Positions 9,239 through 16,926 of a DNA stretch of 33,163 nucleotides are shown piece by piece; within the stretch, counting starts at the first letter, position 1; each line of letters opens with the position of its first letter. Both the position numbers and the translations under genes were made by a program. Source of the DNA: Ochrovirga pacifica (GTDB lineage: Bacteria; Bacteroidota; Bacteroidia; Flavobacteriales; Flavobacteriaceae); the NCBI RefSeq assembly GCF_000220525.1, contig NZ_AFPK01000049.1, positions 1 through 33,163 of the forward strand, read 5' to 3'. The notes under the pieces are model-generated. The model saw nothing but the letters and a program-made list of their open reading frames with translations. It made no database searches and was not told the origin of the DNA.

Positions 9239-9600
9239 GATTTTTAATGTTTAATGGTTGTTTGATTTATTTAGATGAGTTCTGATAGAGGATTATTTGC
9301 TTTCTACCCAGTTTCCTTCTTTGTCAGCGTATACTGTTTTTTCAGCACCGTTTACTGAAAGATCTAATTGATAGATTTCGTTTTCGTTAACGTATGCTTT
9401 GCTGATGGTTGCATTTGGGAAATCTTTTTTTACAGCTTCGGTTACAGCAGCAGGCAATTTATCTACAGCAATTTCTGTAAATTCGTTGTTTGCTACGATT
9501 TCCAACGTTGAGTTTTGATTAGGAGTTAAAGGGCTTGCAAAAGTTGTTGCTACTCCACTTACTAAAATTGCTACTGTTAAAACTAATTTTTTCATGATTT
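8937..9600 (-). repeat. Tandem duplication carrying two PepSY-like genes
   Basis: Two copies of an approximately 307-base unit lie head to tail, about 8937-9243 and 9294-9600, separated by about 50 unrelated bases. I count nine substitutions across the 303 coding bases, six of them silent, and no indels. Similarity stops a few bases outside the reading frames, so the coding unit is what has been copied or homogenised. Confidence 0.9.
9293..9595 (-). CDS. Small secreted PepSY-like protein, copy 1
   Basis: This is the upstream copy of the duplicated 100-residue secreted protein. It has the same signal peptide and the same PepSY-like fold signature. It differs from copy 2 at residue 12 (Val for Ala) and near residues 34 (Ala for Val) and 82 (Asn for Asp). 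It is first in transcription order; 54 bases separate its stop from the start of copy 2. No Bacteroidota -7 box or sigma-54 -24/-12 element was recognised upstream, so how the pair is regulated is open. Confidence 0.85.
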   Translation of the reverse strand: MKKLVLTVAILVSGVATTFASPLTPNQNSTLEIVANNEFTEIAVDKLPAAVTEAVKKDFPNATISKAYVNENEIYQLDLSVNGAEKTVYADKEGNWVESK

Positions 9601-9996
9601 CTATTTTTAAAAGTTATTATTTATTTACACTTAAGATAAAGAAAGAAATATGCCATGTAGTGTTGTTTAGGGAGTGTAAGGTATTTAAGTGGTTGTTTTT
9701 TAGTGGTTTGTGTTTTTTTTAGGGCGTGATGCGATGATAGAACTACGGGAAAAAAGTGTGTAAAACTAACTGAAGCCTGGGTAAATATTACACGTATTGT
9801 ATGTGAATAGGTGAGGAGTCAATCCGCTTTAAGAGAGATCGACATTAACAATTTATTGATTGATATAAAGTAGAAATTGATTTATACAGTCATTGCAAGT
9901 TTAATAGACTAATATCAATGGTTATAGAATAGTAAATCAAAACTTAATAAAAATCAATGTATTTGACTATGTTGAAATTATCAAAATAGATAGTAA
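9596..9996. other. Non-coding stretch, probable decayed sequence
   Basis: Four hundred bases with no credible open reading frame on either strand and no recognisable RNA gene, repeat or promoter. Stop codons are frequent in all frames. Because it sits directly 5' of a SusD remnant, it may be the eroded remains of the same lost gene, but I could not align any part of it to SusC or SusD by eye. Confidence 0.5.
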
Positions 9997-10208
9997 GGGG
10001 AAGTTATTACTAAAGAAATACGTTTAGAATTAGCAGGAGAAGGTTTCCGTTACCATGATTTGGTTCGTGCAGGAAGAACAGGAACAATTTTAATTCCTCT
10101 TGGTTTTTTGTTGAAGGTAAACATGAAATTATGCCAATTTCTTACTCTCAAATACAACTTTCTCAAGGAGTATTAGAACAAAATAATTATTCATTTTTTT
10201 ATTATTGA
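9997..10208 (+). pseudogene. Remnant of a RagB/SusD-family C-terminus, frameshifted
   Basis: Frame 1 from 9997 gives EVITKEIRLELAGEGFRYHD and LVRAGRTG, the conserved ELAGEG-x-R-x-x-DLVR signature of SusD proteins. After about 10109 the similarity moves to another frame: FVEGKHEIMPIS, then SQIQLSQGVLEQNN and a stop at 10206. That is the canonical C-terminal SusD segment (lPIP-x-x-EI-x-LS-G-L-QN). About 20-40 residues normally separate the two blocks and are missing here, so a deletion plus frameshift is inferred. Nothing resembling the N-terminal two-thirds is present. It lies on the opposite strand to the intact SusCD operon and resembles classical RagB/SusD, not the SusD-like_2 type, so it does not come from duplication of that gene. 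Confidence 0.85.
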
Positions 10209-10215
10209 ACTTTAC

Positions 10216-10247
10216 AAGAGATCGACTATTGGTTAGTCTCTTTTTTT
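10216..10247 (+). terminator. Relic terminator of the decayed SusD gene
   Basis: AAGAGA...CTA pairs with TAGTCTCTT (10216-10242) with a small bulge, followed by seven T residues on the plus strand. Located 8 bases after the remnant's stop codon, it is what one expects at the end of a once-functional plus-strand unit. Confidence 0.55.
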
Positions 10248-10249
10248 AT

Positions 10250-10285
10250 TGTAAAAAAAAAAGGCTGTCCTTTTAGGAACAGCCT
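10250..10285 (-). terminator. Intrinsic terminator of the SusC/SusD operon
   Basis: AGGCTGTCC (10262-10270) pairs with GGAACAGCCT (10276-10285) with one bulged base. The minus strand continues with about ten T residues. It begins 24 bases after the last stop codon of the operon. Confidence 0.85.
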
Positions 10286-10308
10286 ATTTTAAACAAAGAT
10301 AAACTTAA

Positions 10309-11004
10309 TTAATGATCGTCTTCGGCAAAACCTGTTTTTCTGTGTCCAGAAATGATAAGTGTTTCATCGGCTGTATTAGAAGGGTCATAAGTGGCACTAT
10401 CGTATTCCCAAGCATATTCAGGAATTTCAGGATTAGCTCTCAACGCTTCTGGCACTTCATAACTAGTAAATTTAACGGTACCGCTTAATAGTTTAATTTT
10501 AATATAAATACTATCAACAGGATTTCCACTTGTTGTGGTAGCTGCATTGGGTAGTATTTTACCTTCCAATACAGTACTTCTAATGTAGTCTCTTGGCTCA
10601 ACAATTTCTTGTCCAGCTGCTGTAGGTGCTGTACTAGGTACTTCTGTTGCAAGTACATTGTTGTCTAAAGAATCAAAATCTGAGGTTGTACTCATAAAAC
10701 TTTCTGAATCGCCAGAAAAAGTAAACTTACTTTTTAAAGGGATGTCGTGATGTGTGTCGTCAATCCAGACTTTACCCTCCATGTTTTCAGCAGTGTTGTA
10801 GATTAACAACTGTCTGTCGTGATCGTACGAATAGTACTTTGTAGACATATCCTCGTTGTACAATTCCCAAAAGAAAGTACCCGAATATTCTAAAGTCTCA
10901 CTATCCCAAACATCCACATCTTCGTTGCAAGAAGTAAGAGTTAATGTAGCTATTATGCTAAATAACCCAAAAAATTGTTTGATATTATAATTTATTCTTT
11001 TCAT
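10309..11004 (-). CDS. Lipid_bd-type surface lipoprotein (BT2261-like)
   Basis: This is a 231-residue lipoprotein with a type II signal peptide whose lipobox is LTSC (Cys at about 26), followed by the acidic stretch NEDVDVWD. The body shows features of the Bacteroidota 'lipid-binding putative hydrolase' (Lipid_bd) family: YNTAENMEGKVWIDD, LEGKILPNAAT, GNPVDSIYIKIKL and the ending ISGHRKTGFAED. It is the last gene of the operon, 20 bases after the DUF5011-type gene. In B. theta the equivalent small lipoproteins co-purify with the SusCD pair, so a role as an accessory surface subunit is inferred. Despite the family name, I see no catalytic motif. Confidence 0.8.
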   Translation of the reverse strand: MKRINYNIKQFFGLFSIIATLTLTSCNEDVDVWDSETLEYSGTFFWELYNEDMSTKYYSYDHDRQLLIYNTAENMEGKVWIDDTHHDIPLKSKFTFSGDSESFMSTTSDFDSLDNNVLATEVPSTAPTAAGQEIVEPRDYIRSTVLEGKILPNAATTTSGNPVDSIYIKIKLLSGTVKFTSYEVPEALRANPEIPEYAWEYDSATYDPSNTADETLIISGHRKTGFAEDDH

Positions 11005-11024
11005 GTTTTACTGGTTTTGAGTTA

Positions 11025-11696
11025 TTATTCTTTAATTAGTTCTACAGGTGTTGCAAAAGTTCCAAACTGTAAATTATGGGTAAAAGTTGTACCACTTAAA
11101 GATTGACTAACAACATCCCAAGAACCCCAAGGTGAATTTGTAAGCAAACCTTCATAAGAAGTTCCATCTCCTGTAATATAGAAGTATGCTGAAATTTTAT
11201 ACGCTGGCCCATAATCGAAACCAATGTGATATCTTCCTCCGATAAAATCATCTGAATAATACAAACCATCTCCTAAATGAGTAATTACAGTGGCTTCTGG
11301 AAAGCTTCCTGCACTGTTAACTCCTGTGTAGGTACCAGTATAGTTATCAGAAATTGTTCTGTCTGCTGGCAATACAAATACATTTCTTGTTATTGTCTTT
11401 CCAAATCCATCAACATTTTCTATATAATAAGAAATTGTATAATGACCTGGAGTATTTGTATCAACAGTTCCACTTATTACAACATTTTCAGTAACTTCTG
11501 TTTCTCCCTCAAATGCAGAGGCTCCAGGTTCGGTATATGTGCTTCCTTGTTCTACAACAAAGTCTTTGTCACCTACCAATTCAATATCATTGTAAAAAGT
11601 AACTCTTGAAATTCCTTCTGTATCTAGATCTTGTTCGCAAGAACCTAAGAATAGCATAGCTACAACAGGAAATATTTGATATATATATTTTTTCAT
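11025..11696 (-). CDS. DUF5011/BT_2262-type surface lipoprotein
   Basis: This is a 223-residue lipoprotein. The lipobox is LGSC and the cysteine is followed by EQDLD. An Ig-like DUF5011 domain covers about residues 40-110 (VVEQGSTYTEPGASAFEG, DTNTPGHYTISYY, NVDGFG, then an arginine-led strand). A C-terminal beta-rich domain of about 100 residues (SDNYTGTYTGVNSAG to the end) fits the BT_2262/DUF5012-type family. It sits between the SusD and Lipid_bd genes, 31 and 20 bases away, as in the BT2264-2261 operon. A binding or lid-accessory role at the cell surface is inferred from context only. Confidence 0.8.
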   Translation of the reverse strand: MKKYIYQIFPVVAMLFLGSCEQDLDTEGISRVTFYNDIELVGDKDFVVEQGSTYTEPGASAFEGETEVTENVVISGTVDTNTPGHYTISYYIENVDGFGKTITRNVFVLPADRTISDNYTGTYTGVNSAGSFPEATVITHLGDGLYYSDDFIGGRYHIGFDYGPAYKISAYFYITGDGTSYEGLLTNSPWGSWDVVSQSLSGTTFTHNLQFGTFATPVELIKE

Positions 11697-11727
11697 CTTT
11701 TAATAGTTTTATAAGATTAGACTTATT

Positions 11728-13263
11728 TTATTTTCCTGCTTTTTGATCCCACCAAATTTTTTCTAACAAGCTGGTTTTTTGTCCTGGAGCATTGGTGTTT
11801 CTGTTCAATACATCTGTTGGATAAATAGGTGATGCAGGAAGGTTACCATTGGTTTTTTCTCTACCGTTTACAGAGATGGTTAATTGACCTACAGGGAAGT
11901 TGTTGTTAGCATCTTGTCTGTCTGCTTTGATATCAATTTCTGATACAGAAGGATATTTGGTTCTATTACGATCAATAAAAGACTCTGTGTGTTGGTAATT
12001 GGCATTTGCAACCCATCTTTGCATTGCAATTTGCTCAATGTTTTCTTCAGTAGTACCGTCAACCCATGCAGCGTAACCTGTGGTGATGATAGTCATATCA
12101 GTAATTCCGTGTTGAGTTAAAGAGGCTGCAACTCCAGCATCGTAAAATGCTTTTGCGTTTGTTAAGTCATTGGCTCTTGCATAAGCTTCAGCAATAAAGA
12201 AATTTACTTCCCAAGCGGACATAATAACTAGGTCGGTAGTACCAGCAAATAAGGCTTCACTATAATCTTCATCTTCATCAAGGGTTCCATCACCATCAGA
12301 ATCATCTTTAGAATCAAAATCTCCGAAGAAAGCACCTTCATGTCCTCCTGAAGGAGCAGTAAATAGAGCATCTACTCTTGGATCTGAGTTGTTGGCTAGG
12401 TAGTCAATAAATGTTTTACATCCAATTACGTTGGTACTTAGGTAATTAGCACCTCCTTCTTGGAACTCTCTCATCGGGTGTCTTTTTCCTTCTTGTGCGT
12501 CATCCCAGTATTCAGCTCCAATAATTTTAGCAGATTCTGTTAGGAAAGAAGTATTGTTGATGAAAGTAATTACCGCAGCATTGTCATAAGCAGGTGTTTC
12601 AGACTGTCTCATCATTAATTTAAGTTTTAATGAATTTGCAAATAGTTTCCACTTGCTTAAATCTCCTTCAAATACAAAGTCAAATTTAGAATCGATACTA
12701 GATAATGTAGAAATATCAATGTTAAGTAAAGCATCTATTCTAAGCTCTAAATCTGCATAAATATCTTCGGCTTTATCAAATTTAGGAGATAAAATTCCTT
12801 CATTACCACTCAAAGCTTCAAAGTAGGGTACGTCTCCCCATAAATCGGTCATTACTTGCCAGGTGAAAATAGAAATTGCTTCACTAATGTAAGCGTAACC
12901 ATTTTCTCCGCTAACTTCAGCCAATTCTGTAATTCTTTTGGTGTCTACTAGAACCCCAGAAGTAAATTCTGTATAGGCATCTTCAAAATTAGTCGAGCTA
13001 CCATCTTCGTATTCACATAAAGTTTTAAACTGAGAAGCGGTATAAGATTGTGTCCAGTACTCTGACCAAAAACCTCCAGCAAATCCCAAGTCCCATCCCA
13101 TTAGGGTGTGTGCTAAGTTTACTTGAGCAGAAGGAACAATGATTTTAGCTTGGTCGGTGTCTGCCAAAACGTTAGGGTCTTGGTTGATATCTAAATAATT
13201 ATCACAACTAGCTGCGAAAATCAATAGAAAAACGGATGTTATTTTTAATATATGTTTTTTCAT
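11728..13263 (-). CDS. SusD/RagB-family (SusD-like_2) outer-membrane lipoprotein
   Basis: This is a 511-residue substrate-capturing lipoprotein that acts as the lid on the SusC channel. The lipobox is AASC with Cys20, followed by DNYLDINQDPN, the hallmark N-terminus of the SusD-like_2 group. TPR-like helices follow (for example FFIAEAYARANDL, FYDAGVAAS). An aspartate-rich segment at about residues 315-334 (DSDGDGTLDEDED) resembles a thrombospondin type 3 calcium loop and looks like an insertion. The gene is 11 bases downstream of susC and forms the usual pair with it. By resemblance to BT2263 the ligand may be oligopeptides; no glycoside hydrolase or polysaccharide lyase gene is nearby. Confidence 0.93.
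   Translation of the reverse strand: MKKHILKITSVFLLIFAASCDNYLDINQDPNVLADTDQAKIIVPSAQVNLAHTLMGWDLGFAGGFWSEYWTQSYTASQFKTLCEYEDGSSTNFEDAYTEFTSGVLVDTKRITELAEVSGENGYAYISEAISIFTWQVMTDLWGDVPYFEALSGNEGILSPKFDKAEDIYADLELRIDALLNIDISTLSSIDSKFDFVFEGDLSKWKLFANSLKLKLMMRQSETPAYDNAAVITFINNTSFLTESAKIIGAEYWDDAQEGKRHPMREFQEGGANYLSTNVIGCKTFIDYLANNSDPRVDALFTAPSGGHEGAFFGDFDSKDDSDGDGTLDEDEDYSEALFAGTTDLVIMSAWEVNFFIAEAYARANDLTNAKAFYDAGVAASLTQHGITDMTIITTGYAAWVDGTTEENIEQIAMQRWVANANYQHTESFIDRNRTKYPSVSEIDIKADRQDANNNFPVGQLTISVNGREKTNGNLPASPIYPTDVLNRNTNAPGQKTSLLEKIWWDQKAGK
12261..12321 (-). other. Calcium-loop-like aspartate-rich segment within the SusD gene
   Basis: These bases encode D-x-D-x-D-G spaced acidic residues (KDDSDGDGTLDEDED). 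In known proteins this spacing coordinates calcium. It lies inside the otherwise helical SusD fold, so it is probably a surface loop. Confidence 0.6.
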
Positions 13264-13274
13264 ATGTTTAATTT

Positions 13275-16200
13275 TTATAATTGAATGTTAACTCCAAATG
13301 TGTAAACCTCTTGAGTTGGGTTTCCACTAAACTCACCAAACTTAGCATCGATGTTGGTACCAAAAGTGGTTGTTTCTGGATCAATGTATGGGTTGTCTTT
13401 ATGTTTCCACAATAAAAAGTTATTTGCGGTTAACGATAAGTTAATTTTTGATACGTTGATTTTTTTGCAGATGTCTTTGGGAATGCTATAAGCTAATGTT
13501 ACATTTCTTAATTTTAAGAAAGAACGATCGATTACGGCATAAGATTCTCCTTCCATTCCTCCTGTACTGTAGAATGTATGCAATGCTGTAGGGTCTACCG
13601 GAGTAGTGTTTTCAGAATATGTACCATCTGCATTTTCTACCACCGAATTAGGAATGATAAAAGCATTTCTGTCGTTTAATACACTTTCTGGTGAACTACC
13701 TACCCAATGCATATAATCTTTCGTTCCAGAGTATATGTACCCTCCGTATCTAAAGTCTAAAGTTCCTGTTAAGCTTAACCCTTTCCAGGTAACTGTGTTG
13801 GTTAACCCCATTCTAAATTTTTCTTGCACATCTCTTCCTAATAACTGTTGGTCTGCGGTTTGTTGAGGGTTACCACTACCATCTACAACAACACTTTCTA
13901 CACCGTTAAAGTCAACAGTTTTAGCTTCTGTAAATTTAAACTGTCCCATCGGCATTCCTTCGATAGCATAAATACCACCAGTTCCAAAACCTCCTAAGAA
14001 TACTTCTCCTACATCTAACCTTTCAACTTTATTTTTGTTTTTGGTGTATGCCCAATTGACATCCCATTTAAAATCGTTAGTTTTTACAGGTATAAAATTC
14101 ACATTTAATTCTATCCCTTTGTTTCTTACATCTCCTAAGTTAGATGTAACTTGAGTATATCCTGAAGAAGGGTCGATTGGTAAAGTAGCAATCAAACCTT
14201 CTGTTAACTTGTTGTAGTAAGAAAGTTCAAAGCCAAAACGATTGTTAAAAAATCTGTTTTCCAAACCAATTTCAAATTCTTTGGTGATTTCTGGTTCCAA
14301 TTCTAAGTTTCCTAATTTGTCTGAAACTGTGTAAGAGTTTACTCCTCCTAAAGGGAAAGTTAAATCGTCTACATCAGGATATCCTGGGTTGCCAGCAGAT
14401 CCAACTACATATCTATCATAAACATCGTAAGGATCTGTATCGTTACCTGTAGATCCATAAGCAATTCTAAATTTAGAGAAGTTTAAGAAACTAGGTTTTA
14501 CTTCTAATTCCGATAACAATTTACTTACAATGAAACTGGTTGTTAGACCTCCGTATAAGAAAGAGTTTTGATCTGTTGGTAAGGTAGATGACCAGTCGTT
14601 TCTTAAGGTAGCATTTACGTAGATATAGTCCTTAAATCCTAAATCTGTACTAATGTAAGTACCTACTAGTCTCCTCATCTCGCTGTATTGATCTGCAGTT
14701 GCAGGAGTCAATGTGTTGCTTAAATCATAAAAACCAGGAACATCAATAGAGGAAATTTTACCCTCTAACCAGTTGTAGCTTCTTTCATTTACATTTAGAC
14801 CAGCCAAGGCACTAAAAGTTAAGTCATCTGAAAAATCTTTGTTGTACATAACCATTGCATCGTGGCTTAATTGTACACGCTCTCTTTTGGTTTGTATGTA
14901 TTCTCCTGGTGTTGCAGCACTAGAACCATCGTTATAAGCACCATCAGAAAAAGCAATTATACCTGTAATTTCTTCTGATGTAGAGGTTTCGTAATCTCCA
15001 GAAAAACGATACATTAACTTTAAGTCATCCATAATTTTATACTCAGCTTCAAACTTACCATAGAATTTATATTTGTCTTGTTCTGCACTGTTATTGTTTA
15101 ATATAAAATAAGGGTTTACACCGTAAGGTGTAAAGTAATTGTCTAGGTTGTTAAAAGGATCTTCGTAGTCTTTAAAGTCTACAATAGAAATATCGTTTGC
15201 AATTTCGTGTAAAGATCTAAACAAAGAAGTTCCTTGACCTGAGGGAACAACTTTCATAGTTTCTCTACTAAAGTTCATTGCGGAACTTAATTTTAAGTTT
15301 TTCGTTGTATGAGATCCTTTGGTTGATAAAGTATATCTTTTATAAGAATCACTATCTGTTGGCATAACACCATCTACTTTGTTATGAGATGCAGACAAAA
15401 AGTAAGTGTTTTTATCATTTCCTCCAGAAACAGAAATAGAGTTTTTGAAACTTTCTCCATAATCAAAGAAATCTCTTAAGTTGTTCTTTAAATAAACATA
15501 AGGTTTAATTTTTTGACTATTGTCTACAATATTACCCCATACACGATCAACACCGTCATAAGCAGCTCCCCAGTTACCATTTTCATCTAAGGCTCTGTCA
15601 CCACTCCATCCTTGACCGAATTGAGTTTGTCTGTCTGGTAAAAAACCTACCTTATTAATAGATACAGAACTGTTAAAGTTTATTTTCATTTTACCATCAT
15701 GACCACTCTTTGTAGTAATTAACACCACTCCGTTGGCAGCTCTCGATCCATACAAGGCTGTTGCAGCAGCACCTTTTAGTACTGTTAAGTTTTCTATATC
15801 ATCTGGATTGATAGCGTTAATTCCCGATCCAAAATCCGCTTGTGAGTTGAGGTCACTACCTCCTCTACTTTGTTCATTGGTCAATACAATACCATCAACA
15901 ACATACAAAGGCTGTATATTACCAAAAGAAGAAGCTCCACGAATTATAACATTTTGAGTACCCCCTGGTGTAGGTGGTGCCGCAATGTCTAAACCTGCAA
16001 CTTTCCCTTGTAATGCTGTAACTGGGTTTATTGCTTGAGTTTTAGAAATTTCTTCTCCTTTAAATTCAGCAATAGAATAACCTACAGTTCTCTTCCTTTT
16101 AGAGACTCCCATTGCTGTAATAACTACTTCATCTAAAGATTCTACGTCATCTTTTAGCGTAACACTAATAATAACGTCATCTCCCACGGTTTTCTCTACA

Positions 16201-16433
16201 CTCTTCATACCAATGTAGCTAAAAACCAAAACATCTCCTTTGTTAGCAGTAATTGTATAATTACCATCAAAGTCAGACATCGTGGTTTTAGAAGTACCTT
16301 TTAAATTAATGGATGCTCCAGGGATAGGTTCTGAGCCATCAGATACAACTCCCATAATTTTTTTCTGTGCTATTGAAAAGTGCACAACGGATACTAGCAT
16401 GAGTACCAAAAGTCTAATAGTTTTTAATTTCAT
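13275..16433 (-). CDS. SusC/RagA-family TonB-linked outer-membrane transporter
   Basis: This is a 1052-residue TonB-dependent importer. It has a signal peptide (about 1-22, ending FSIAQ), a carboxypeptidase-regulatory-like domain (about 25-110; GASINLKGTSKTTMSDFDGN), then the SusC-specific plug. The plug is visible as LDEVVITAMGVSKRKRTVGY, the VTALQGKVAGLDI motif, VIIRGASSF and LYVVDGI. The rest is a large beta-barrel ending EVYTFGVNIQL, with the terminal aromatic/hydrophobic strand needed for outer-membrane insertion. It heads a four-gene operon with SusD-like_2 and two small lipoproteins. It should import a ligand captured by SusD using TonB energy. No ECF sigma/anti-sigma pair or hybrid regulator adjoins the operon. 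Confidence 0.95.
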   Translation of the reverse strand: MKLKTIRLLVLMLVSVVHFSIAQKKIMGVVSDGSEPIPGASINLKGTSKTTMSDFDGNYTITANKGDVLVFSYIGMKSVEKTVGDDVIISVTLKDDVESLDEVVITAMGVSKRKRTVGYSIAEFKGEEISKTQAINPVTALQGKVAGLDIAAPPTPGGTQNVIIRGASSFGNIQPLYVVDGIVLTNEQSRGGSDLNSQADFGSGINAINPDDIENLTVLKGAAATALYGSRAANGVVLITTKSGHDGKMKINFNSSVSINKVGFLPDRQTQFGQGWSGDRALDENGNWGAAYDGVDRVWGNIVDNSQKIKPYVYLKNNLRDFFDYGESFKNSISVSGGNDKNTYFLSASHNKVDGVMPTDSDSYKRYTLSTKGSHTTKNLKLSSAMNFSRETMKVVPSGQGTSLFRSLHEIANDISIVDFKDYEDPFNNLDNYFTPYGVNPYFILNNNSAEQDKYKFYGKFEAEYKIMDDLKLMYRFSGDYETSTSEEITGIIAFSDGAYNDGSSAATPGEYIQTKRERVQLSHDAMVMYNKDFSDDLTFSALAGLNVNERSYNWLEGKISSIDVPGFYDLSNTLTPATADQYSEMRRLVGTYISTDLGFKDYIYVNATLRNDWSSTLPTDQNSFLYGGLTTSFIVSKLLSELEVKPSFLNFSKFRIAYGSTGNDTDPYDVYDRYVVGSAGNPGYPDVDDLTFPLGGVNSYTVSDKLGNLELEPEITKEFEIGLENRFFNNRFGFELSYYNKLTEGLIATLPIDPSSGYTQVTSNLGDVRNKGIELNVNFIPVKTNDFKWDVNWAYTKNKNKVERLDVGEVFLGGFGTGGIYAIEGMPMGQFKFTEAKTVDFNGVESVVVDGSGNPQQTADQQLLGRDVQEKFRMGLTNTVTWKGLSLTGTLDFRYGGYIYSGTKDYMHWVGSSPESVLNDRNAFIIPNSVVENADGTYSENTTPVDPTALHTFYSTGGMEGESYAVIDRSFLKLRNVTLAYSIPKDICKKINVSKINLSLTANNFLLWKHKDNPYIDPETTTFGTNIDAKFGEFSGNPTQEVYTFGVNIQL

Positions 16434-16926
16434 ACGAATGATGTTTAATTAAGTTTAAAAAAATAGGTTCTGTTAGATTAAATTGAAAAAAAATCAATAA
16501 TCAAAGGGGTAATGGTTTTGATTAAAAACAAGTGTTTTTTAGAGAATAATCAATTGATCAGCAGAACTTAAGTTAAAGTTAGGTTCAAAGTAGGCATAAA
16601 ATTGGGCTTATTTTACACTAAAAGTGTTGGTTTTTGGCAGTTTTTTTTAACCTAAATTAACTCGTGTATTTGTTTTGTCTATTGTTTTTTTAAAAAAGAT
16701 AGTTTTTTTACATTAAAACTAATTACTTATGTTTTATTAAGCTGTTTATCATAGTATTATGTTTATACTATGTTTTTATAGTTTAAATAATTTACATACT
16801 GGTAGGATTGTGGTAAATAAATTTTAAGGAACGTCAGATTTGCTCTAATGCTTAATGTTTTTTTAACAAAAAAACGTCTTTTTATTTATGTAAAAAGACG
16901 TTGAGAGTTTTATAAAAAGGGTGTTT
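16434..16926. promoter_or_regulatory. Long AT-rich leader/intergenic region upstream of susC
   Basis: Nearly 500 bases separate the susC start from the hemN stop. I found no reading frame worth calling and no TAnnTTTG element on the minus strand. The region contains the hemN terminator (16873-16902) and a separate hairpin at 16750-16772 (CATAGTAT / ATACTATG with a 7-base loop). The susC promoter must lie here but does not match the consensus, so a long leader or an activator-dependent promoter is possible. Confidence 0.5.
16873..16902 (-). terminator. Intrinsic terminator of the hemN operon
   Basis: A perfect 12-base inverted repeat (16873-16884 and 16891-16902) with loop TTTATG is followed on the minus strand by a T run. 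It lies 25 bases beyond the hemN stop codon. Confidence 0.85.

Noticed and set aside
9821..9830. AATCCGCTTT, repeated exactly at 33154-33163
   Set aside because: A 10-base match in 33 kb of AT-rich DNA is compatible with chance, and neither site has att-like or repeat context.
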